Part shown: piece by piece, positions 24,601 through 34,500 of the stretch
How the letters are laid out: each line of letters starts with the position of its first letter
How positions within the stretch are numbered: the stretch's first letter is position 1
NCBI GenBank assembly: GCA_030248065.1
Contig: JASAMV010008455.1
Coordinates: 1-64,000 of the forward strand
Origin: Rhynchonema sp. JSB1_4
Taxonomy: Eukaryota > Nematoda > Chromadorea > Monhysterida > Xyalidae
Direction: 5' to 3'
DNA: 64,000 nt
Made by a program: the position numbers and the translations under genes
Notes under the pieces: model-generated
What the model was told of the DNA's origin: nothing
Databases searched by the model: none
Seen by the model: the letters and a program-made list of their open reading frames with translations, nothing else

Positions 24601-25642
24601 TTCGCACAGGCCTGCCTCAAACTTTTTTCATTTTTTCTCCTTCTGTAAAAATGTGTGGGCTCCGTGAAACATCACAAAGCAAAGACTTGAAAATCTATTT
24701 CCTAAATCTGGGTTTCTGATACCTGGTCTTCATTTTCTGAAAAAATGACTGCAAACAAACGCGGTCAACGATCAATTGTAGAGTCACTTTAAGCGCGGAA
24801 TGACACTCCAGCTGGTGCGTTCTCTGTTTATCTATGCGGTTTAATTCAAAGAGCGCACCAAGCAGCGTTCTGCGGGACAGAAGGCAGCACCAAAAACACT
24901 ATCTTTCAGATAAAACATATATAACTGGAGGAATGCTTTGCCTTATGTAGTCTGCGTAAAACATCAACTTGTGTTCTGCATGAGAGCAACCCAAGCACAA
25001 ACATACAATGTACTTTGGCATGTTTTGACGTTGTAAACGCCAAAAGCAGCATACTGCGGGGCAGGATACTACGCCAAAAATAGTGTCTTTCATATAAACA
25101 TACGCGCCCAGTTAACTAGGCCAATAATATAGCCTCGATAAAACATCAGCATGTTTCTATGCGTTTAGCGTTGTTGCATTGAACATACTCTGGCCAAAAA
25201 GCGCTGACTACGGTTAACTTGGATTCCTTTCGGATTTTTCGCACCCAGCACAACCAGTATTCTGCGAGGCAGTATACTGTGCCAAAAACAGGATACGTAA
25301 GCTATCTTTAATTTCCCTCTGAGTCGGCGCTGTTAAATAGTCTTGGTAAAACATCAGCACGTGGTATATCTATCTGTGCACAATGAAAATGCTGTGACAA
25401 AAAAGTGTTTACTGCGATGCATTTCGATTGTGATGTTTCACACAGGGAGTGGCATCCTGCGGGTCGCAGAATCCCAGTTCAAAATATACATAGGAATAAA
25501 CACCGGACCACAAATAGTTTGTGAGCCCAAACAGGAATCTGTTATTGCTTGCAGAACCTCCGGATCGGCCTTGGTGGCGCTGTATATAGCAGCAGTGAAT
25601 CATCAGATTTTTTTAAGATCAGGAAAATGCTGCGGTGGTGGA

Positions 25643-25696
<54 letters not shown>

Positions 25697-28600
25697 ATTT
25701 ATGTCTCTTGCACTTAAATGTTGCAGCGTTTCACATGCACTCAACGCAGTAAAAACTGTACATTCATGCCCGGGTAGGCTATTATTTCTGCCTATTTACA
25801 GGTTGGTAGCAGCAGATCATGAGGCCCAAAACTTCAGATTTAGGATGTGTATGATGCACATGCGCGCATGCAGTTTGTACCTTGCGGTCCAAGATTTGTG
25901 GTGTCGTGGGAAAACCAGGGGTGCTCATCATCAACAAAAACCACGTATTTGGTTTCATACATTTTTGTTCTTTTGCGTTTTTCAAACATGACGAAAATGC
26001 TTCGCCCACACACTAACCCTGTACGAGTATTTCGGGTCGCGATGGTAGGATTCCCAGTAGCTGAGGTACATGAACACGGCGACCAGTGACATGGCGATGG
26101 TGGCTGAAGGAAAATGTGTAAAACTTGAAAATAATTGACACAAATAATTTTAAGAAGTTATTTCGGTCAACGGAAATCATCCATTTTGCTCTCTTTACCT
26201 TGAAAAGAGAGGTTTTTGGCAAGCGGATGAGACGAAACTGTGTCACTATTCATTCTACTGATTCTGACGCAACAAAAAAAATAATAATTCCGAAGCGGAT
26301 CTCATTGATTTCATCATAACTACATCCTGCAAACTAATTTAGTTGGGAAAAGCCAACATTATTTCTGCTCTTTTCTGATGTACGTGTGAAACATCACCTG
26401 ATCTTCTACATATTATCAACTAAACATCAAAATATGAAATCGAACCCTGATGTCGTACAAACACAACCCGAAACCTCAAACAAGCAATATGTATGGATGA
26501 AGTCACTGACAGGTTGTTCAAAAATATTTTTTGATTTAATTTTTGTAAGTTATAATTTTTCAGAATCGATTCCCGGACTTGAACCCTTAACGGAGCTTGA
26601 CACAATTCTGGCATGTCAGGTAAGACCACTGTTTATTTACCTTGACCCGAGATGTAGAGGGAAGTGCAAAAGTGTCTTTCCATTATATCTGACCTGCTGC
26701 TGGCTGCCTGGGATTATACAGAAGACATTTATTGTGCTTCAAAAATGTGTTATTCGGAACAAGCTAGCAACACAACAAGAAATGAACAAATATTTTATGT
26801 CTCGATAAACGACAACGAAACCCTTTTAAATTGTGGAACTAATAGCAGCTATTGGTCGCACAATGACTTTATAAGAATTGGTCAAATTATTTTCCTGAAT
26901 CGTAAAGCACAAAAGTGACGGGGCAATGACGTTGCGTTGCGTGATCGCACACAAAGCATGTAGTAAAGAGAATGTTTCAGACCTGCGGCAACGTGGTTGA
27001 TCTGCTAGATTTTTTTCAGCTGAAAATGTTTTGTGAGAATCGCAAATATCACAGTGGTTAAAGGGGGCCTGCCGCTATTGTTTTTTGGGTTTTGGACCTC
27101 GGTTTTTTTTATATTAATCGTTAGTTGGCACTGAGATGAAGAACATTAACCTTCAAGAACTTCACCAAACTGACGTTTACCCACCGAAATCGATCAACCA
27201 ACATGGCCGCACGGGAACAAATTATCCCAATATTGATGCACTATGTGTGCATGGAAATCAGGATTTCCAAAGTAAATTCAAATCACAGAGGTGTGGTATA
27301 GGCGGCGCGTTACGGTAGGTTGACAAAACATTTGTTATTTACAAAAGAGCTAATGTTTTATCGGGCTACCGTAACCCGCCGCCTATATCAGGCCACAGTG
27401 ATTTTGAATTTCTCTTGTCATTCCTGATCATCATGTGCAAAAGTGCATCAATATCGGACAGTTTTGTTCCCGATAGACCATCTTGGCGGATCGATTTCGG
27501 TGGGTAATCGCCATTTTGGTGAAGTTCGCCAAAACTAATGTTCTTGATCTCGGTGCCAACAAACGATATAAGTGAAAAAACCGAGGTCGAAAACCAAAAA
27601 AACAATAGCGGCGGGGCCGCTTTAAGAGTGACTGAACGTGAAAATCAGGATTGACTTGATAAATTCTTATATGGTCATTGTGCGACCAATACATTATCTT
27701 TGCAACGTCCTGTATTTCCGATTCCAGCATCTGCAACTAATGTTTCAAAGGGCTTTGAATTGCAGCAACACTCGCTGCCCGACTCATTCGACGGCTGGCA
27801 AAATGCCAAACAGTTTGTGCTGTGCAACACACACGGCGAACAATGCTACTACGTGATTGAAACATCATCCAGATGCTGTGACGCGTGTTGTGGCGAAGAC
27901 ACGGCGCTCACGTTGCACATTGTCGACAAGAACAATCGAGTAAATCAGTCAATCACCAGTTGCGATTCATGCCATCAACTAATGAATCTAATTTGACACG
28001 CACACAGGAAGTCATTCGCATTCGTCGACCATTCAAATGCCACAAATCTCCCTGCTGCGCATTGTTGTGCCGCACGCCGTGCTGCACCAGCTGTTCGAAA
28101 TGCAGCCAGTGTTGTGTCGCATGTTGTTGTTCGTGTGGCGACCACACAATCGTCGAAACACCGCCAGGTTGGTAGCGGAATCCATTTTTCAAGAGAAAAT
28201 CGCAATTTCGGTTGATACCATACCCTGAACCAGTCCATCCTCTTTCTTGTGAGTTCAACGGGTTGCCAGAAACCACTCAGGAATGTGTAACACAAATAGA
28301 GCCCGTTGTGCTCTGTTTGGAAAACAACTGTGGGAGAGGGTCGCAAAAGAGATTGTTAATTTAAAAAGGGCACTATCAAGGTGATAGAGTACCAAGAGAG
28401 CAGACCACCATCTGGTATTATACAAGCAGGCACGCCAATCGGTCGTATCCGACAAAGCGGCACGCGATCCACGCTCACGCTCCAAGTGCTACAAGTCGAA
28501 CAGCAATCGATCGCGCCAAAACCACAATTCAAAATCGACGGGCCGCTCTGGGCGTTCGGCTTCAATGGCAATGTCGAATTCAAGGTGGCTGGCTGATGTT

Positions 28601-30372
28601 TCACACCCGGTTTTTAGGCCAGCGGCCAACTCGTTGATTTGTTCGGCCAGAGTCGGACACCGGTGGTCCTGTTGTGTTGATGATATTCAAAACTTCGAGA
28701 TTCACAAATGTCGCGCTGACTTCAACAAGCGTGAAAGTTCTTAATTTTCAAGCTGTCTGAGATCGACGCGTAGAGCTTGTTTCGTGGCATTAGCAAATAT
28801 CGAATACTGGAACATAACGTGCCCAAGTGACAGGACCGTCGATCCCTAAGCTTGATGGCGAACACAGTCAGACACTTTACAGATATTCTCCTCCACCGAA
28901 TCCAAACAAATTGGTTCGGTCATCAAGAAATGGAAAGGTACTGATGACGACCTATTCGCTCTGACATGTTTGTGATGTTTCATGAGTATATTTTCTCTCG
29001 ATGTGTACTTTTTGGTGAATGTGTGATGTTTCAGTTCCGAAAGATCTGGACGTTCGCATGAAGGCGACACTCATTGGCTCAATGTTCCTGATTGTTAGTT
29101 TAATTCTTTCATATCTTTATGCTTTATCTCTTTAAAATTATTCGCATGTATGTGCACCGTTCTCCATTTTCAGAACTTCTTAGCATTTGAACAAAACGAA
29201 TGAACTATCAGCGAAACTTGAAGAAAAATTCCATGAAAAATTAAAGTTAGAATGCGACAATAATACCTATACATAAGACATCAAGTGACAGTTACGTACG
29301 CAAGAAGAGGTGGGCTGATGTTTCATGCGCTGTTTGTATTCTCCGTCATTAACCAAATCCATGCCATTATAGATAGCAAATAAAACTAGTTTCGTATGGC
29401 ATGCTGGTCACGCTCTCTATTTTGAGAACCGGACGACACTAATAACCAAACGCACCGATATTGATGCCGATCAAAGCCAAGGTTTCGCCAGTGAAGTTCA
29501 CGTGAAAAATCTGGATCTCATCTCCATCATCGCATTCGTCGATTAGTGTTTGCGCTGATAGCCTGTAGCATAGTGGAGTGTGGTAGGAACACAAGGGTTA
29601 TTCTGGCGGGTTCGACACCACTCGGTGACAACCGACCAATACGGTGGCTGATGAAATTTTGCAACGACTATTGGCTACCGTACATTTATTTAGGTACCAA
29701 ACAACAGCTTCACCACACCAAATGTTGAAAATTATTTTGGAAGGGTTTTTATGATATGAAGGGCGACTGTAAGTGATTCTAACGTACATTGCCTGTACTC
29801 AAAACATCAAAGTGCCGCACTCACGTCAACGGGAAGGTGATGCAAATGTCCTGTTGTTTCAGCGAAGTTCGTTTGTGTTTGTGATGTTCGCATTTCATAG
29901 TCACACTCGCGCACTTTCTGTCGGTAAACAGCGCGAGGATGGACAGCACAGACACGGTCTGAAACATTAGGTTGGTCAAAGGTTGAAACGTCGCATGAAC
30001 AAATGGATCAACGGAAAAACACAAAAAGCAAGGCCGTTTTTACAATTTGTTGATAAAGAGGGTGCACTTCGCACTGACGATGACTACCGTGAGGGACACT
30101 TCCTAACGGTGAATGGCTTTTCACCCGTTTTCTTTTGAAATTCAACTGCTGCTGACACAAAAGCACATACGACGGCACATTGGATATGTAATCTGCACAT
30201 GCTGTAGCGGGCCTTTCAGCTTTTTCTTCACTTTTGTTTTAAAGTGTGTAGTTCATAAAAATGCAAGAACAGTCACAAAACTTACTCCGACCACGAGCCT
30301 GATGAATACAAACTTGTTCCTCAGCAATGAATAGTTCATGTTGTTGAGATTAATGTTGCGAAAGTTTGGCAT
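21668..30372 (-). CDS. Synaptophysin-like four-pass (MARVEL-type) vesicle protein
   Basis: Nine exons on the minus strand join in frame to 256 residues: 30286-30372, 29915-29958, 29456-29562, 26018-26103, 22759-22832, 22452-22587, 22007-22091, 21892-21929, 21668-21781. Membrane segments are predicted at about 21-40 (FVFIRLVVGTVSVLSILALF), 69-95, 109-132 (DFLVTCLILAVWLGIASAF) and 177-197 (VGSFVQIALCALTAVWIL). DFLVTCLILAVWLGIAS followed by ALTSLK parallels synaptophysin TM3 and the following loop, and that loop has a cysteine pair (VTCSDEDVGTC). The cytoplasmic tail ends in NEYQRYQ. Synaptophysin-family proteins are abundant in synaptic and other small secretory vesicles. The family call rests on topology and partial similarity. 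Intron 29455-26104 encloses the scramblase gene on the other strand. A Helitron-like element and two MITE/foldback elements sit in its introns. The first exon may extend upstream of the ATG. Confidence 0.72.
22254..22424 (+). mobile_element. Short non-autonomous Helitron-like element
   Basis: It starts TCTATACTACTAAAACAGG and ends with a GC-rich hairpin (ACGGGCCCCGT) directly followed by CTAG. The 5' flanking base is A and the 3' flanking base is T. TC start, CTRR end, a 3' hairpin and insertion between A and T are the established features of Helitrons. At 171 bases it cannot encode a helicase. It lies in the intron between exons 22452-22587 and 22007-22091 of the synaptophysin-like gene. Confidence 0.75.
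23393..23588 (+). mobile_element. MITE, AAGGCAAACTACGCC family, best copy
   Basis: A 192-base element (23395-23586) with inverted ends AAGGCAAACTACGCCAACAC of about 35 bases and TA on both sides (23393-23394, 23587-23588). The interior carries GGTGAAACATTCATACGTGG. The AAGGC terminus and TA target are shared with the 3289 and 50449 elements, so one Tc1/mariner-type source may have mobilised both families. Confidence 0.8.
23710..24792. mobile_element. TTAA-flanked foldback element, 1.1 kb
   Basis: Two inverted arms of about 535 bases meet near 24252. Ends are TTAA-AGTGACTCTACAATTG and CAATTGTAGAGTCACT-TTAA. The arms are almost identical, so predicted frames appear twice in mirror image; none is a gene. 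It sits in an intron of the synaptophysin-like gene. The high arm identity suggests recent formation. Confidence 0.8.
25644..25694. repeat. (CA)n microsatellite
   Basis: An uninterrupted CA dinucleotide run of about 25 units in an intron of the synaptophysin-like gene. Likely polymorphic and able to adopt Z-DNA. The poly-TH frames crossing it are artefacts. Confidence 0.97.
26434..29203 (+). CDS. Phospholipid scramblase family protein
   Basis: Eight exons join in frame to 270 residues: 26434-26512, 26564-26619, 27766-27939, 28008-28167, 28430-28584, 28868-28967, 29035-29093, 29174-29203 (TGA). Scramblases are palmitoylated, calcium-binding membrane proteins implicated in lipid redistribution and signalling. 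Seen here: the PGLEPLTELDTIL block near residue 30, a cysteine-rich palmitoylation region (CCALLC...CC...CC) near residues 114-140, the core ending NVEFK, a calcium-loop-like DDDLFALTFPKD, and the C-terminal segment DVRMKATLIGSMFLI then NFLAFE. The N-terminus is short and lacks a long proline-rich domain. The gene lies wholly inside an intron of the synaptophysin-like gene, on the opposite strand. The intron 28968-29034 is only 67 bases and carries TGATGTTTCA at both ends; intron 28585 starts GTGGCTGGCTGATG. IETSSR in exon 3 also encodes the motif. Confidence 0.95.
26851..27690. mobile_element. GGTCGCACAATGAC-ended element with nested TTAA element
   Basis: The outer ends ATTGGTCGCACAATGAC and GTCATTGTGCGACCAAT bound 840 bases in scramblase intron 2. 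The outer parts match 1496-1756. The inner part, 27062-27621, is a separate element. Confidence 0.75.
27058..27625. mobile_element. Nested TTAA-flanked foldback
   Basis: A 560-base palindromic element (27062-27621) with ends AGGGGGCCTGCCGCTATTG and CAATAGCGGCGGGGCCGCT, flanked by TTAA at 27058-27061 and 27622-27625. The relative at about 1706 (GTTGTTAAAAGTGACTG) shows the host element without the insertion and with one TTAA. Confidence 0.82.
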
Positions 30373-31521
30373 CTTGAAGTGCTTGACTTGATACGAATTA
30401 ACGTCGGAGAGGTGTCTGTAGATCTGAAAAGGTGATCAGGAATTTGTACAGTACGTTGTAAAATATCCAGCTCTTTCAGAAAAAATTGAGGAGCCGTCTA
30501 TTTGATCTCAATTTCATTGCAACACCGCCGAAAAATGCGCAACCATGCTTGGGCGCGGCAGCAGTGTAAGCCAAAAATACCCAGACCACTATTCTGACAC
30601 AAACATATACAGCTAGCGTCGAAAAACACAACTTTACGAATGCAAACGTTCCTTTTGCAGTCAGCGAGCAACAGCATGCAAACTGTAATAAGGTGCAGAC
30701 CGAAACACGCCCTTTTCAACATTTTAACAGCCGGAGACAAGCGTCAGAATATTTTTACACAACAAAATCGCACTAAGTTTTTGGAAGTGTGATCAATTTG
30801 CGTTTCGTATACTAAGCCACAGAACTCCCCGCATTTAGAATGAGAATTTTTAACGTATAACTGTTTCGTGCAAGCAGTATGTGACAAAACTGTGCTGAAA
30901 ACTTTCATTTCATATGCTGTGCACTGTAAACTTCAACATAGGCATCTCCTAAAAAACAGAAACTGGTATTATGCACACGCACAAGCTCAATTCAAGACGG
31001 TCTTGGTTAACCCTGTTTGTTGCGTTTGTACTGGCAACGCGCATGCGTTTTGACACGGTGAACGGTTCGTTACCATGCCACAAAACATGGCATAAAGTTA
31101 AAGAAAATTGATGTGGTGCAAGCTAAGTTTGAAAACGTGTAGGTGGAACTGGGCGCGTTATCATGAAATGAAATCAAAGTTACTTTGTTTGCACAAATAC
31201 AGTGGGATGTGACTTAGCTTGACTTGAGGTCTGCGTCAAGGCAGAAAAAACCAATCAAATAGTGAAACGATAGGTGCTGTGGGGGTGCTGCACAGTGCAT
31301 TGTTGTTCGATCGAATTTAGGGATCCACAAAAGGCTTTTCTGCCTCACTATATATTATTTATATCAATTTTGTATGTTCTGCATGCAACATATGAATAGG
31401 AATCTTTGTTGAATCGCAAAAAAATATCAATGTAATAAGGCAAATATCGCTAAAGAAGCTGGGTAGGCAATGAACAAATGCACAAAAATGCATAAAAAAC
31501 AGACTTCGAAAAGAACACAGT
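30373..31521. other. Intergenic region
   Basis: Lies between the synaptophysin-like start codon (30372) and the KCNQ stop codon (31522). In-frame sequence continues upstream of the ATG to a TTTTCAG acceptor at about 30424, which may be a 5'-UTR splice, a trans-splice site or further coding exon. KCNQ 3' UTR presumably occupies part of 31.0-31.5 kb. No other gene seen. Confidence 0.45.
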
Positions 31522-34500
31522 TCATAAATTCATATGATTCTCATCCTCAACCATCACAACCGTGGTACTACCACTTTTGACCCACCCTGTAGCATCGTTG
31601 CTATACTGCTGGTCCTCAATTGGTTTGGGACTCGTTGGTACAGGGGGTGGCGTTATGATTTCTTGCGACAGAAAATCATTCGTGAAACTCAGTGGTATTC
31701 GGGCTGATGGTCGAAGTCCCTGCTGGTGGTCAGCTGATGGAATTGGATCCGGAGCAGGAATCGGAACTTGAACCGGAAACTGTTGACGCAAGTTGGGATC
31801 GGTGAATCTCGGTTCATGGATTGGCAGAAATTCGGTGACCGACAGTTTCGGCACGATTGATGCTTGCTCATCAACTATTGTCTCGTGCTCAGCCCCGGTA
31901 TAAGTCGGGACTACAATATTTTCAGGCTGATTATTAATCACGTTCGTGATCTGAGTCGGGTCGGGGCTGGTCTCGGTCGGGGAGTCCATTGGCGAGCCCA
32001 ATGTGAACGAAGGCTGCAAGGTTCTCGTCAGTGTGGTCAATGAAGTGGATTTATGCAGCTGTTGCCTGCCTGATAAATGCGAGATCAGGCTCATATCAAT
32101 GTTGTCCGGTCTGAGACCAGGATCTGCGGCATTCGATAAATGACGGCGGTCCTTCATGTAGAGCTCGATGAATGAGTCCAGCTTCTGTTCGATCGAGCCC
32201 ATCTGGAATTCTTTTGTTTTCTCTTCTTTCCTTTACTGCAATATTGTTCTTGTTTTCACCTTTCACTGTTGAAACAAGCTTTACATACGCAGCCCATCGT
32301 GATGTAAATAGATTGAGATCAATAGCTGTTTAGCCGGTGTTTCTCACTCACTCACTGTGTAAAGAATAAAGTCGGCCTCAACCACGGTTTTTCAATATGA
32401 TGCAGGTTGTGGAAAAAAACGTAAATGACACGACAAATGTTTTGACGAACAAATCGGTACAGGTACCGATCGCACCCAAGCAGAGGCCAACAACAAAAAG
32501 TATCCAAAGTTCCTACCTTATTCTCAATGCGCATCACTCTGTTGGTCAATGTTTGTCGCGGTTTCGAATCGGTCTTGGGCTTGCCGTTGATCATTTCAAG
32601 ACTGAAACATCAGAAAATAAATTAGGCGGCTGCGTGAAAGATGTCAGGCTGTTACGTAGTTTTCATTTTGAGAGAAAAGTTCGCCATTGGACAATCATGT
32701 TCAAATTCAATCATCCTAGGGCAAAATAAACAATATTTTTGCTTGGACACACGACAGAGGTTACACTTATTATACCCATTGGTGTGTGGCGTGTCTAAGC
32801 ACGTTGAAATGTTCATGCACCTATACATACATATACAGTACATACAGATCTCCGAGTAAGTTTGGGGGTAGGGTCCCGCGAAAACCGAGTGCCCCGCGGG
32901 GCACGCGGGTGGTGCGGGTGACCTTTCTATAACACACGGGCATATGCCCCCCGCAGCGTCCGCGGGTCCCGCGCACCCACCCGCAGCACACGCGGGGCCC
33001 CCCGCGGGTGGCGCGGGGCCCGCACTCCCCCGCGCTGGCCGGCGCAGGCTGTTTTTAATGAATATTTGGTTTTTTAAGTGAAGCTTTACTGCTGAATGGG
33101 TGAAATAATAGCAGAGTTGAATTTATATGTTGTTTACCGTGATAAAAACGTGTGTTTAGCCCAGAGCTGGGATTTTTGGATTTGTAACAAAGTCATTATG
33201 GCAGCACAAAAAGACCAAAAGTGCGTCATTTGTTTATGTGTATTTGCTTTTAAATGCAATGTCAAAAGCAAAATCACCCTGAAACAAGAATTGCTGATGC
33301 ATTTTAGTCGAAGCCGGATACGGCATTAATTTCCAGTTAACCGCAGAACAAGTAATAGTTGTGAAACTCCACGGCAAAAACAGTGATCGGCTGTACATAT
33401 TCATCCAGTATTCATGTACAGTACCGTCCATATTCATGATTCACTGGGTTCGCATTTTCAGCGATGTAGTTGCAGAGAGGTTGCAATTGTTGCTCGTTTG
33501 TGTTCTCATTGCCACTGTTGTATTGTGGTTGGGCATAGATTTTGAAGTTCATTGTGTTCTCGCTTGTTTCACGGTGTGGTTTAGGGGTTGAACTTTTCCA
33601 GTTTGCGTCGTGTCAAGCTTGTTTCGCACTGGTCCTTTTGGTACAGTACTTTATGTCTGGTGATTATGTGCCATTTGCTAATTGCAGCTAGCCTGTCGAA
33701 GATTATCTATAGCTTCGAATTTGCTTTTTTTGAGCAGATTTTTGTATCATAAGTCTACATTTTATCGTCAGTTTTGGCCGTTTTAGTTTTTTGTGATTCA
33801 TGTTTCTGGTGCGTTTTAGTCAAAAAGTGCAAATTTTACGTCATGTTTCATGTGCAATTTATTCGTCAACCACAGGTTTTATCGATCAGTTATCATTTAG
33901 ATCATATAGTTTTGTTCAATATCGATACTTTAATGCCATCATTAACATTTATACTTGCGCGCAAATGAAGAAGTAAACCCTATTTTCCTGTATAATAACC
34001 TGCATTATTAGCTTTGATGTTTACTTTAGATGCAGAATTATGCTGCCAAAATGACTTTGTTACACGTCCAAAAATCCCAGCTCTGGGCTAAACACACGTT
34101 TTTATCTTCGACAGGCTAGCTGCAATTAACAAATGGCACATAATCACCAGACATAAAGTACTGTACCAAAAAGGACCAGTGCGAAACAAGCGAGACACAA
34201 AATTAGGTACATCGCTGAAAATGCGAACCCAGTGAATCGTGAATATGCAGGGTACTGATCAACTGCTTATGTTGACTTAATTTTGATGGTCAAAGATGAT
34301 GTTTCACCATTTGTTTCGCCACATACTTTTGCTGTTTAAATTACTGTTCAGCGCAAATTACTGTTTTTGGGGACAAATGTATCGTCATACCTATGTTTCT
34401 GTACTTTGGAATCTAGCAGCCGATCACTGTTTTTGCCGTGGAGTTTCACAACTATTACTTGTTCTGCGGTTAGCTGGAAATTAATGCCGTATCCGTCTTC

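Noticed and set aside
25343..25991. Frames with long TH or HT runs
   Set aside because: Translations of the (CA)n microsatellite.
26851..27625. Possible scramblase exon in intron 2
   Set aside because: The frame here belongs to nested mobile elements; the scramblase frame joins perfectly from 26619 to 27766 without it.
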